DNA of 64,000 nt from Desulfobacteraceae bacterium (GTDB lineage Bacteria; Desulfobacterota; Desulfobacteria; Desulfobacterales; JACKCP01), in assembly GCA_020633955.1 (NCBI GenBank), contig JACKCP010000007.1:1-64000 (forward strand), written 5' to 3'. The notes beneath the pieces are model-generated. The model had not been told where the DNA came from. It saw nothing but the letters and a program-made list of their open reading frames with translations, and did no database searches. Both the position numbers and the translations under genes were made by a program. Below, one piece after another: positions 1 to 9,015 of this stretch (position 1 is its first letter; each line of letters begins with the position of its first letter).

Positions 1-1091
1 ATTTTATTAAAAGCTCTGCAAAAAAAAGAGAAATTATTCATGGAATGGGACTGACGGACAATATCTGCGGCAATTATATTCAGGTGTCAAAAGAATCAAT
101 ACGCAAAAACAGTCAGGCCGAGAAAGTTAAGTCTGCAATTTCTGCATGTATAAATTTTATTTCAATTATTACCTGTTCAGGTATTTTCTGTTATGGTGCT
201 GTTCTTTTTTTTGAGAGCAAGGTTACTGAAGGTACACTGATTGGAATTTTTGTAATAGCAATGAGAATCTTTTATCCTCTGGAAAAAGTGGCTGAGAGTT
301 CAGCTGAATCCATAAAAGCACTTGCTGCATTTAAACGTCTGAAAAATTATATAGTACCTGAACCTGAAACAGAAAAATTTGAGCTTCCTCAGCCAGCAGG
401 TGCTCTTTCTTTTGAAAATGTTATTTATTCCCTTAATGGAAAGCCTGTTTTAAGAAATATCACCTTCAGTCTTGAGCCTGGAGAATCCCTTGTTATAATT
501 GGACCTTCGGCCTCTGGTAAAACTCTTTTATCAAGACTTGCCCTTGGAATAATTGAGCCTGCTTCAGGAAAAATCAGGATAGACGGAGCTGAGATTTCCC
601 ACTGGGATAAAAAGGAGCTAGGCAAATATACTGGTTATCTTCCTTCCAGAAAATTATTGTTTGAAGGACGGGTAGATGAAAATATTTCAGGAATGGATAT
701 TCCTGATTCAGATAAGGTTGTAAATGCAGCCAAAAAAGCATGCGCCCATGATATGATTTTAAAACTTCCTGAAGGATATAACACAAATCTTTCGGAAGAC
801 GGATATAATATCTCATCATCTCAAAGTCAGCTTATTTCAATTGCCAGAGCAATTTATGATGAACCAAAACTTGTAGTTATGGATTGTCCACATAATGACC
901 TTGATGACAGGGGCCTTAAAAATTTTATCTTAACCATGCAGGCTTTAAAGCAGCAGAAAACAACTTTAGTGGCAGTTTCTGACAGACCTGCAATAGCAGT
1001 AAATGCCGACAAGATTCTGGTTCTTCAGGATGGTCAGATTTCAATTTTTGGACCTGCTAAAGAAGTTTTAAGCAAATTAACAAACAGCTAA
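1..1091 (+). CDS. Type I secretion ABC protein, degenerate ATPase (5' partial)
   Basis: The frame is open to the left window edge, so the N-terminus is missing; the first ATG inside is at 45. Residues counted from that ATG show the last two membrane segments of an ABC exporter (about 33-76) and then a nucleotide-binding domain resembling PrtD/HlyB-type secretion ATPases. Walker A is intact (GPSASGKT, 153-160). Other motifs are not: the Q-loop Gln is replaced (YLPSR), the LSGGQ signature reads SSSQSQ, the Walker B catalytic Glu is Cys281 (VVMDCPHNDLDD), and the switch His is Asp313 (AVSDRP). It lies 19 bp before an HlyD-type adaptor, so it belongs to a type I exporter. It may be the non-catalytic half of a heterodimer. 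Family call is firm; the non-catalytic role is inferred. Confidence 0.85.
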   Translation, partial: FIKSSAKKREIIHGMGLTDNICGNYIQVSKESIRKNSQAEKVKSAISACINFISIITCSGIFCYGAVLFFESKVTEGTLIGIFVIAMRIFYPLEKVAESSAESIKALAAFKRLKNYIVPEPETEKFELPQPAGALSFENVIYSLNGKPVLRNITFSLEPGESLVIIGPSASGKTLLSRLALGIIEPASGKIRIDGAEISHWDKKELGKYTGYLPSRKLLFEGRVDENISGMDIPDSDKVVNAAKKACAHDMILKLPEGYNTNLSEDGYNISSSQSQLISIARAIYDEPKLVVMDCPHNDLDDRGLKNFILTMQALKQQKTTLVAVSDRPAIAVNADKILVLQDGQISIFGPAKEVLSKLTNS

Positions 1092-1110
1092 TGTAAAACA
1101 GGAGTATTTG

Positions 1111-2418
1111 ATGGATAACAATAAATTACTTAATACAAATCCAAAATTTCTTATTGCAGCAGGTCTGGCTGTTGTTTTTATCTTTTTTGGAGGACTTGCT
1201 GTATGGTCGCTGTTCTTTCCTTTTGAAGGTGCAGTAATTGCTTCTGGAACTGTAAAGGTTGACGGAAAGAAAAAAGTTGTTCAGCATCTTGAAGGTGGAA
1301 TAATTGATTCTATTTATGTGAAGGAAGGGGATTTTGTAAAAAAAGGCGAGCTCTTAATCAAGCTTAAAAGCTCCCAGGTGACTTCAAATGTTGAAATGCT
1401 TCAGGGTAGACTCTGGACAAAACTTGGTCAGCTTGGAAGACTCAATGCAGAACTTTCAATGAAAGATGTAATTGAATGGCCTGAGTTACTGCTTGAGAAC
1501 AAGGATAAAAAAGAGGTTCAGGAGATACTTGAAAAGGAAACTGAAATTTTCAAATCCAGAAGATCTGCATTAAGCGGAGAGATTGCTTTATATAATTCTC
1601 AGATTATTCAGCTTGAAAACAGGATTGAAGGTGTAAATGAGGAACTTCTGGCTCATAATGAAACAATTGACAATTTCAATGAAGAGCTTGATGCAAAGAA
1701 GGAGCTTTTAAAAGATAATTATGTTGGAAAGGTTCAGATTCTTGAACTGGAAAGGCGTCTTTCAGAATACAAGGGTAAAAGAGGACGTTTAAAACAGGAT
1801 ATTGCCGAACTTCACCAGAAAATAGAAGAGTTCAAGCTTAGAATCGAAAATTTAAAAAATAACTACCGTGAAGAAGCTGTAGGGCGAATGAGTGAAGTAA
1901 AAGATGTTATCTTTGAAGTCAATGAACAGATCAAGCCTTATCTAGATGCAAGGGAAAGACTTGAAGTAAGAGCCCCGTTGAGCGGTCAGGTAATAAACCT
2001 CATGGTAAACACAGAGGAAAGCGGAGTAATAAGACCTGGAATGCCTCTTCTTGAAATTATTCCTGAAAATACACCACTTGTAATTTATGGGAAAGTTAAT
2101 CCAAAGGATATTACTGTTGTAAAAAAAGATCAGAAAACTAAAGTTCAGCTTGTTGCATTCAAAAGAGATGAGCTTCCTCCGTTGCCTGCAAAAGTTTCCT
2201 ATGTTTCGGCTGACCTTAAGGCAGATGAAACTCCAAGGGGAAGTATTCCTTATTATGAAGTTCATGTAAAAATTGACCCTAAGGTGTTAGAGGAAAGCTC
2301 TGCCTATCTTTCACCAGGTATGCCGGTTGTCTGTTATATAACAACTGACAAAAGAAATATTATGAGCTATATTCTTGATCCTCTTTTAAGAAATGTTGAT
2401 ATGGCTATGAGGGAATAG
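1111..2418 (+). CDS. HlyD/PrtE-type membrane fusion protein of a type I secretion system
   Basis: This is the periplasmic adaptor that links an inner-membrane ABC exporter to a TolC-like channel. One N-terminal transmembrane helix (about residues 12-35) is followed by a lipoyl half-motif (VQHLEGGIIDSIYVKEGDF), a long coiled-coil hairpin (about 90-280), the second lipoyl half (RAPLSGQVINLMV) and a beta-barrel region ending in VVCYITTDKR. The ATG at 1111 is preferred over a TTG at 1108 because GGAG at 1101-1104 is then 6 nt away. Length (about 435 aa) is usual for the family. No outer-membrane TolC partner or RTX substrate is seen in the window. Confidence 0.93.
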   Translation: MDNNKLLNTNPKFLIAAGLAVVFIFFGGLAVWSLFFPFEGAVIASGTVKVDGKKKVVQHLEGGIIDSIYVKEGDFVKKGELLIKLKSSQVTSNVEMLQGRLWTKLGQLGRLNAELSMKDVIEWPELLLENKDKKEVQEILEKETEIFKSRRSALSGEIALYNSQIIQLENRIEGVNEELLAHNETIDNFNEELDAKKELLKDNYVGKVQILELERRLSEYKGKRGRLKQDIAELHQKIEEFKLRIENLKNNYREEAVGRMSEVKDVIFEVNEQIKPYLDARERLEVRAPLSGQVINLMVNTEESGVIRPGMPLLEIIPENTPLVIYGKVNPKDITVVKKDQKTKVQLVAFKRDELPPLPAKVSYVSADLKADETPRGSIPYYEVHVKIDPKVLEESSAYLSPGMPVVCYITTDKRNIMSYILDPLLRNVDMAMRE

Positions 2419-2448
2419 GGTTTTAATAAAAATATCTGATTACTGAAA

Positions 2449-2486
2449 AAATATCAGTCTCGTTTATTGAGACTGATATTTTTTTT
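2449..2486. terminator. Bidirectional Rho-independent terminator
   Basis: Perfect 13-bp inverted repeat (arms 2449-2461 and 2469-2481, 7-nt loop) followed by a T-run on the plus strand and by T residues on the minus strand. It separates the convergent HlyD-type and SapC-like genes. Confidence 0.9.
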
Positions 2487-2500
2487 AATATATGGTGTGC

Positions 2501-3184
2501 TTATTTTCCTGCAAGCATATTCATATTTGAAAGAGAACTTAAATGATCATAAATGAGTCCCATTGCTCCGTTTTTTACAAGTTCAGCAATTTCTGAATCA
2601 GGAAGTTCAAGAATTTTTTCCATTTCAATTACTTTGAATCCTCCAATACTCTTTTTGTCTGAATCTTTTCCAAAGGTTATCTGTTTGTCTACCATTAAGT
2701 CTTTTTCAGCAAGCCCTGAAAAAAGTTTTTTTGTATTTTCAATTTCACCCAGATAAATTTTTAAACCATTTATAATTTTTTCACTGAAATCATTTGGTTT
2801 TCCGTCCGCTGTGAACAATATTTCTCCATACTGATTCTGGAAATGTGGTGCTTCAGCATCAATACATACAGCATATTTATCCTTGTCTGCAGTTTTTATC
2901 ATGGTGAATGGGTAAGTTCTGATAAAAAAGGGTATGTAAGGAACAGTCCATTTTCCTTCGGATGTTACATAGTTGTTGTTTTCCGGTGTAAGAGAAAGAA
3001 CTGCATGGGGAAGCTCGGGCTGTATTGAAGGAAATACAATTGGATAAAATCTTGATGCAGTCTTAATTTCAGAAAATGAAAGCTGAACAAGATTTACTTT
3101 GGATGCAAATGAAAAATTGTCTGATTTTGAAAATCTTAAGTCCTGATGGCCGCTGCTGCCGAATGCTTCGATCTTTTTAAACAT
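2501..3184 (-). CDS. SapC-like protein
   Basis: A 227-aa protein resembling the SapC family (PF07277), whose members often sit beside S-layer or RTX secretion genes. Family-like features are the N-terminal LRFSKSDNFSFA...VNLVQLSFSE stretch, the FYPIVFPS motif, and the WTVPYIPFFIRTYPF and CIDAEAPHF segments. No signal peptide or membrane helix is seen. A good RBS (AAAGGTGAG) precedes the ATG. It converges on the type I secretion genes, which suits a link to a secreted surface protein, but the biochemical function of SapC is not established. Confidence 0.8.
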   Translation of the reverse strand: MFKKIEAFGSSGHQDLRFSKSDNFSFASKVNLVQLSFSEIKTASRFYPIVFPSIQPELPHAVLSLTPENNNYVTSEGKWTVPYIPFFIRTYPFTMIKTADKDKYAVCIDAEAPHFQNQYGEILFTADGKPNDFSEKIINGLKIYLGEIENTKKLFSGLAEKDLMVDKQITFGKDSDKKSIGGFKVIEMEKILELPDSEIAELVKNGAMGLIYDHLSSLSNMNMLAGK

Positions 3185-3395
3185 AAACTCACCTTTCCGA
3201 TATTTTAAAAAATTTAAACCAGATTATAATATAAATCTTAATATATATTTAATCTTCTAATCTTTTTCAAGATATTTATTTTTTATTTGATGTTTATATT
3301 TTTAACTTATATAAATACTTCCTTGTGCAGTCTAATTCTTAACATAGGCTGCGGTATTTTTTAATACTACTCAAGGATACTTCCAGGGAGTACTT

Positions 3396-5447
3396 ATGAT
3401 CAGAATACTACATGAATATTATATAATAAAAAAAAGCGGATTATTTGATTCACAGTTTTATTTATCAAGCAACCCTGATGTTAGAATAGCAGGAATTAAC
3501 CCGCTTATGCATTTTATCAAAGCTGGATGGAAAGAAAAAAGAAATCCATGCGAATACTTCGATACGGAGTTTTATCTGGATTCAAACGAGGACGTTGAAA
3601 AGGCTCAAATTAATCCCCTTGTTCACTATATTAAAAATGGCTGGAAAGAGGGAAGAAAAACAGCTCATCAACGATCCGTTTTTTATAGAAATAAGTCTTC
3701 AAAGGCAGAAAAACTATTTTTCCTTTTTAAGGAGTTATGCAAAAATCCAGTTTTACTGAAAAAGTTTTTTAAAACTTTTTTTACCAAGGGTTACAGATCT
3801 ACAATAGAAAAAATGTTTTTTTATTATTCCTCCAATAAGAGCCGTTTTGAGCTGGAAAGCTCATTTATGGGTAAAAATTATTTTGGCTTTGAAAGTCTGG
3901 ATTATAAATTTACAGAAATAGACAATAATCCCTTTTGTTTAATTAATGTGGAAAAATTTGATTATTTTTTATTCGATGTTTTTGACACAGCACTTATAAG
4001 GCTTTTTTTCAGGCCTGAAGACGTTTTTAAATACATTTCATATAAAAAAAATGAAAAAGAGTTTGCATCTAAAAGGGTAGGCCAGGAAATTTCTGCAAGG
4101 AAAAGAAAACCCCTTCAAAAAGACATTAGATTGACAGACATATATGAAGGACTTGAAGATTCATACAATATAAAAGATGAGATCGAAGCAGAAAATCGGT
4201 TCTGTGTCGCAAACCCACAGGTCTTAAGGTTTTACTCAGACCTCATTGAAGCAGGGAAAAAAATATATTTTATTTCAGATATGTATCTGGATAAAAAAAC
4301 AATTTCAGGCCTTCTTGAAAAAAACGGATACAATATTTATGAAGACATATTTGTTTCATCTGAGGATGATTTAATTAAAGGTGATGGAAGCAGATATGAA
4401 TGGCTCAAGATTCATTTCCCAGATATTTCCGGAAGAGCTGTAATGATTGGAGACAATATCATTTCTGATTATGAACAGCCTAAGGCCTTTGGATATGATT
4501 CATTTCATTATTTGGATAATGAATCATTTTACAGGCTTGATCCTTTTTTGAATTCAGGCATAAATTTTTTAAAATCAAATGAAAGTCTTGGGCTTTCTAT
4601 GATCTTTTCAGTTTTTCGTTACTGGAAATTAAGTTTCAATGATAATTTTCCCCTTTATTGGCGTCAATTCGGTTTTTTTTATGGGGGGGCTCTTGTTTGC
4701 AGTTTTTGTAAGTATGTTCATGATTACGTTCTTGAAAACAAGCCGTCATGTAAAAAAGTATTTTTTATGGGTCGTGACGGAGATATCATGAACAAGGTTT
4801 TCAGGATTTTATTTGATAAATCTGATATTGAGTCTGTACATGTACTTGCATCCAGGAGAAGTTTTGTATTCCCTGCGTTAACTGATTTGAGCACCAAAAA
4901 TGATAAAAATGAGCTTCTTAATTTTATTCGCCCTCAGAATGTTAAAGGTGCCAAAACAATACTTGAGCGAATAGGATACTTTGATCTTTCAGAACTTGAA
5001 AAAGATTTGAACAGTATTGGGAAAGAGCCTTGTATGTGGTCATCGGATGATATTCATTACTGCCTGAAAAAAAATAGAAATAGCATAATTGAAAAGGTTA
5101 AAAATGAGAGGAAAATCCTTTTTGACTATTTAACTGAAAATAATTTTTTTGGACAGAGGAATCTTATAATTGCAGATGTGGGGTGGGGGGGGAGTATACA
5201 GACCGCACTGGCAAAGCTTCTTAAATTATGGGGTTTTGAAGATGTTGAGTTAACAGGTCTTTATTTTGGGGTAAATGACAGTGCTTTTGAGAAAAACTCC
5301 ATGAAAGGATTTTTGTTTGACAAAGACTTTGAGGCTCAGATTTTTTATGAAAAATACGTGAATCTCATGGAATTGCTTTGCTCTTCGCCAATGGATCCGA
5401 TTGATAAATTTGAAAACAAAGAAGGGTCTATTGTTTCCTGTAACTAG
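3396..5447 (+). CDS. HAD-domain surface-polysaccharide protein with frameshifted 3' end
   Basis: The 683-aa frame starts with two copies of a short repeat (FDSQFYLSSNPDV at 17-29 and FDTEFYLDSNEDV at 55-67, each followed by a GWKE motif). This repeat is common at the N-terminus of glycan-biosynthesis proteins. A HAD-like domain follows: motif I DVFDT at 194-198, and the later VMIGDNIISDYEQPKAFG. The C-terminal half has a GRDGDIMNK motif and a VGWGGSIQTAL motif. RBS GGGAG precedes the ATG. The stop at 5445 looks premature: about 75 further codons of plausible sequence (VQEGITDFANLVKKFD...) continue in another frame to about 5672. The enzymatic activity is unknown. Confidence 0.8.
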   Translation: MIRILHEYYIIKKSGLFDSQFYLSSNPDVRIAGINPLMHFIKAGWKEKRNPCEYFDTEFYLDSNEDVEKAQINPLVHYIKNGWKEGRKTAHQRSVFYRNKSSKAEKLFFLFKELCKNPVLLKKFFKTFFTKGYRSTIEKMFFYYSSNKSRFELESSFMGKNYFGFESLDYKFTEIDNNPFCLINVEKFDYFLFDVFDTALIRLFFRPEDVFKYISYKKNEKEFASKRVGQEISARKRKPLQKDIRLTDIYEGLEDSYNIKDEIEAENRFCVANPQVLRFYSDLIEAGKKIYFISDMYLDKKTISGLLEKNGYNIYEDIFVSSEDDLIKGDGSRYEWLKIHFPDISGRAVMIGDNIISDYEQPKAFGYDSFHYLDNESFYRLDPFLNSGINFLKSNESLGLSMIFSVFRYWKLSFNDNFPLYWRQFGFFYGGALVCSFCKYVHDYVLENKPSCKKVFFMGRDGDIMNKVFRILFDKSDIESVHVLASRRSFVFPALTDLSTKNDKNELLNFIRPQNVKGAKTILERIGYFDLSELEKDLNSIGKEPCMWSSDDIHYCLKKNRNSIIEKVKNERKILFDYLTENNFFGQRNLIIADVGWGGSIQTALAKLLKLWGFEDVELTGLYFGVNDSAFEKNSMKGFLFDKDFEAQIFYEKYVNLMELLCSSPMDPIDKFENKEGSIVSCN

Positions 5448-5672
5448 TAGTTATAATATGCTGGAAAAAGAAAAGACAGCTTGTTTCCTCATCTGTTCAG
5501 GAAGGAATAACAGATTTTGCAAATCTAGTTAAAAAATTTGATATTGACTTGTCAATAATTAAATCAACAGACTTTTCAAGTCTTTTCAAATTTCTTTCAG
5601 ACAGTCCGTCTCCGGCAGATATAAGGCATTTATATCAGCTAAAGCATTCTGCTGGCATTGGTGATGAAACAT
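5448..5672 (+). pseudogene. Out-of-frame 3' tail of the HAD-domain gene
   Basis: After the stop at 5445-5447, coding-like sequence resumes in shifted frames. One frame reads VTSSYNMLEKEKT and another reads VQEGITDFANLVKKFDID then SPSPADIRHLYQLKHSAG up to a stop near 5672. At least two small indels (about 5430-5440 and 5475-5490) are needed to join it to the upstream frame. The intact protein would have had about 759 residues. A sequencing error is possible, but decay continues into the next gene, which favours real degeneration. Confidence 0.65.
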
Positions 5673-6437
5673 GATATCCCTGTTGTCTATGAATATTAAT
5701 CCAAACGATATTGTTAGATCCGATATAAAAGTTATAAGTGTTTTTTATAAATGAAAAATGTACAATAATTTTTTTACAGATAATTACCATGTCAACTGCT
5801 ATGAACTTATAGGAATTGACAACCGAAAATTAAACCTTGGGCTTTCCATTCTTTATAATCAGATTATTCAAGAATATATTGATGATGAATGCTGGCTTTT
5901 TTCTGCCATGAAGATTTTATGATAAAGGAGAGTTTAAATATCCTGATTCCCTTGATAAAAATAATATCTACGGTACATTTGGAGTAAAACATAATTGTGA
6001 TTTTATTCCTTTTGGCTATAGGGAAACATATTTGCAGCAACAAGGATGGTTCTAAACCAATTGAGGTAGGACTTGAAATAGATACACCTGTTAAAGTTCA
6101 GAGTCTTGACTGTCAAAGCGTTGCAGTTCATACTTCTCTTTTAAGAAGTAATTGCAATTTAAGATTTGATGAAAATTTGAATTTTGATTTGTATGTGGAG
6201 GATTTCTGTATAAATGCAAAGGAAAATTTTAATATTGAAATAAATGCCTTTCCATTGAAATTTCACCATTTTTCATACGGAAATATTACTGAAAGATATT
6301 TTAAAGGCTTAAACTACTTAGCATCTAAATATCCCGAAACAGCAGTTGCCGGCAGCTGTTCTTTTATAGGAGGAAAGGCACATACACTTGAGAAATATTT
6401 CAAGTATGAAACTCTGCCTTGTTATAATAAGGAATAA
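5671..6437 (+). pseudogene. Glycosyltransferase-like pseudogene with multiple frameshifts
   Basis: Fragments of one protein are spread over three frames. They read in order: NINPNDIVRSDIKVISVFYK; FFTDNYHVNCYELIGIDNRK; CWLFFCHEDF; EFKYPDSLDKNNIYGTFGV then CDFIPFGYRETYLQQQGWF; and finally a 6060-6437 segment with SLLRSNCNLRFDENL then FDLYVEDFCINAKENF. The order and the HEDF and ENLNFDLYVEDFCI motifs resemble a group of surface-polysaccharide glycosyltransferases. At least three frameshifts are required. The longest surviving frame (5997-6437, 146 aa) starts with out-of-frame residues and is not a credible gene by itself. Confidence 0.7.
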
Positions 6438-6503
6438 CTGGGCTGAGTCAATATTATTGTAATGCACTTGTACTTTTAAGTGCATATCAGAATATATAAT
6501 CTT

Positions 6504-7649
6504 TTATATTTTTTTAATATTTGAAAAAAACTTATTCAGATTTCTTACAGGTTTTGTAATTTTCCATGAGTTCGAATTATAAATAGTATTTATCTGTGAA
6601 TTAAGATTTTCAATATCCCTGGCAAGCTGAGTAATTTGAGTCTGAAGCTGATCAATTTCTTCATTCAGCATATTGTTTGATTTGACAAGACTCTTGTTTT
6701 CCTCAAATACTTTCAGGTTTGCATTATTGAGTTCAATGTTAATATCAAGCTGGTCTTTATAGATTCTTTCAAGGTCATTGAACATATTTATTGTGGAATG
6801 CCTTGACCAGGTCATTTTATTCATTGCTTCACCAAGAGTTCTTAAATACTCATATTCCAGGTTATTCCAGTTTTTTGTAATGGGCTCCATTGACTGTATT
6901 TTTTCTGCATGGCAGAGTATTTCATAAAAAAATTTTATAAAAGGAATAACTTCACTGTTATTATTTAAATCTTCAGAAGAAGAGCTGCTGTGTCTCAGGT
7001 TTTTGTCAATGAAATCCTTTTTAAACTCTTCAAGCTTGTCAGAGTCAGAAGGCAAATCAAATTTTCTGGAAAAAAGATCAAGATAATAATCCGGGTTTGA
7101 CAGGAAATTATCATATTGGGCAAAACATATATCTGTATTTTTAAGAATTCTGATCGCATTGAAATTATAAATAAGCCATAAGATCTGGCCCATGAAAAAA
7201 TCAAAATTGTTTCTTTTTTCAAGTGATTTGCAGACATCGATGGGATTTCTCAATGCAAAAATATAGCTGGTTTTAATGTTGAGTTCCTGGAAAATTTCCT
7301 TCCAGAAAAAAAGAAGAATGCAAAGCCTTGGATCTTTGATCCCCCATAAACTGGTTTCTTCTGTTTTTTTCAAAACTATTTTTTTTGCCTGATGTCTCAG
7401 TTCTTTTCCCTCACCTGCTTCCATTAATATCTGGGGAAATTCCCAGCAGCTTAACCATGTCATCCCTGCTGCAGAAAGTATTTTATCATTAAAATCAACA
7501 ATTTCTCTGTCTTCAAAAAAACCTTTTATATTATCTTCAGCAGGGGGTAATAGATTATCTCCAAGACTTACACCAAGGACTTCAAGTGATTTTGTGATTG
7601 CACTTGTGCCGCTTCTGTGCATTCCAATAACAGCAATACACTTTTTCAT
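6504..7649 (-). CDS. Sulfotransferase-family protein with C-terminal coiled coil
   Basis: The N-terminal half resembles PAPS-dependent sulfotransferases: a phosphosulfate-binding loop GMHRSGTSAI at residues 9-18, then GLGDNL/GFFEDREIVDFND-type sequence and WGIKDPRLC. Residues 288-358 form a long predicted coiled coil. The end, SNSWKITKPVR, is a tail motif shared with many surface-glycan enzymes. The start codon overlaps the wzt stop (ATGA, 7646-7649), so the two are translationally coupled. It is the last gene of the rfb-wzm-wzt operon. It probably sulfates the exported glycan. A capping role by analogy to WbdD, a coiled-coil chain terminator, is inference. Confidence 0.8.
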   Translation of the reverse strand: MKKCIAVIGMHRSGTSAITKSLEVLGVSLGDNLLPPAEDNIKGFFEDREIVDFNDKILSAAGMTWLSCWEFPQILMEAGEGKELRHQAKKIVLKKTEETSLWGIKDPRLCILLFFWKEIFQELNIKTSYIFALRNPIDVCKSLEKRNNFDFFMGQILWLIYNFNAIRILKNTDICFAQYDNFLSNPDYYLDLFSRKFDLPSDSDKLEEFKKDFIDKNLRHSSSSSEDLNNNSEVIPFIKFFYEILCHAEKIQSMEPITKNWNNLEYEYLRTLGEAMNKMTWSRHSTINMFNDLERIYKDQLDINIELNNANLKVFEENKSLVKSNNMLNEEIDQLQTQITQLARDIENLNSQINTIYNSNSWKITKPVRNLNKFFSNIKKI

Positions 7650-9004
7650 ACTGATTCCTCATTTTTCAAACTGTTGATTTTATGCTCAATGTTAAAGTCA
7701 ATCATTAGTGTCTGTAGCTCTTTTTCCTGCATTACAACTTTAAAGGCAAGAGCATCAAGAATTCTGTGTAAAATTGTATCCCTGCCGTTAATTTTTCCGC
7801 CAACACCTGCATTTATAAAATACGTTCCTGGAAGAAGAAAGCATTGAAAGCAGAAACAAATTTCATAAATTTCATTTTTTTTTACAGTTTTTAATCCCTG
7901 ATCTGGATGATCTGTTGTTTTTCCTCCAAGTTCAATTCCTGTAATGTTTTTAATGAGCATTCCAAATCTGGCGTTAAAAATTTCATGGTCAAATTTTACC
8001 TTATACCTGAACAGGTATTTTTCTCTTCCTACAAGATGATTGACCTGTTTTCCATCAAGGGTAGTAAGTTTAAGATCATATATATGGCAGCCGTTTGGTG
8101 TGTAGGACTGTGAGCTTTTCGATACAAGCAAAGGATCAAAAAAAGATTCTGATCTGTGTTTTGGATAAGAAATTGGTGCATTTATATTATCTTCATTCTT
8201 TTCAGTCTGGATATCTGATTGAATTGTGCTGTTTAGTATCTCATTTTTTAAAATTTCTTTTTTTTCAGGATCAGCATATAAAAGCTTCTGGTATTTTCCA
8301 ATTACATATTTGGGTTTGCCCTGAAGAAGAAGTTCTCCATTATCCAGAAGCATGACTTCATCGCAGAGCTGGACAAGAATATCTGTTCCATGGGATACAA
8401 TTATTATTGTTGTTCCCTTTTTTTTAAGCTCTCTTATTCTTGAAAAGCATTTTCTCTGGAAAAGCTCATCACCTACTGAAAGAGCCTCATCAACTATAAG
8501 AATGTCCGGATTTATGCTTATTGCCACAGAAAAGGCAAGACGGACAAACATTCCGCTTGAGTATGTTTTTACCTTTTGATGAATAAATTCACCGATTTCA
8601 GCAAATTTTATAATATCATCAATTTTTTCTTCCATTTCTTTTTTGGTATATCCAAGAACTGCGCCATTGAAATAAATATTTTCAAGTCCTGTAAGGTCAA
8701 AATTAAATCCTGCACCCAGTTCAAGAAGGGATGAAATTTTACCATTAATATGGTAACTGCCAGACGACGGAGTTAAAACTCCTGTAAGAATTTTTAAAAG
8801 AGTTGATTTACCGGCACCGTTTCTTCCTACAATCCCAACAGTTTTTCCTTTTTCAATTTTAAGGCTTATATTATTCAAGGCATAAAAATTATGGTGATAT
8901 TTTTTTTTGAACAGATTGAATGTTTCTTTAAGCCTGTCAGATGGTGAATTGTAAAGTTTGTATATTTTTGTGAGGTTTTCAGTTACAACTGCAAATTGGT
9001 TCAT
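7646..9004 (-). CDS. wzt: Wzt, O-antigen ABC exporter ATPase with C-terminal glycan-binding domain
   Basis: The 452-aa protein has an ABC domain with Walker A GRNGAGKST (60-68), signature YSSGM (149-153) and Walker B ILIVDEA (169-175), all intact. A linker (about 235-295) leads to a Wzt_C-type beta-sandwich domain (about 300-430). In characterised systems that domain reads the modified non-reducing end of the glycan before export. The gene follows wzm with an 11-nt gap and overlaps the sulfotransferase by 4 nt. With Wzm it forms the inner-membrane exporter of undecaprenyl-linked polysaccharide. The presence of the C-terminal domain predicts export coupled to a terminal modification. Confidence 0.95.
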   Translation of the reverse strand: MNQFAVVTENLTKIYKLYNSPSDRLKETFNLFKKKYHHNFYALNNISLKIEKGKTVGIVGRNGAGKSTLLKILTGVLTPSSGSYHINGKISSLLELGAGFNFDLTGLENIYFNGAVLGYTKKEMEEKIDDIIKFAEIGEFIHQKVKTYSSGMFVRLAFSVAISINPDILIVDEALSVGDELFQRKCFSRIRELKKKGTTIIIVSHGTDILVQLCDEVMLLDNGELLLQGKPKYVIGKYQKLLYADPEKKEILKNEILNSTIQSDIQTEKNEDNINAPISYPKHRSESFFDPLLVSKSSQSYTPNGCHIYDLKLTTLDGKQVNHLVGREKYLFRYKVKFDHEIFNARFGMLIKNITGIELGGKTTDHPDQGLKTVKKNEIYEICFCFQCFLLPGTYFINAGVGGKINGRDTILHRILDALAFKVVMQEKELQTLMIDFNIEHKINSLKNEESV

Positions 9005-9015
9005 TTTTGGTCTCT

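Noticed and set aside
5997..6437. 146-aa frame as an independent gene
   Set aside because: Its first ~20 residues are an out-of-frame reading of an upstream coding segment, and the rest matches only the end of a longer glycosyltransferase. Treated as part of a pseudogene.
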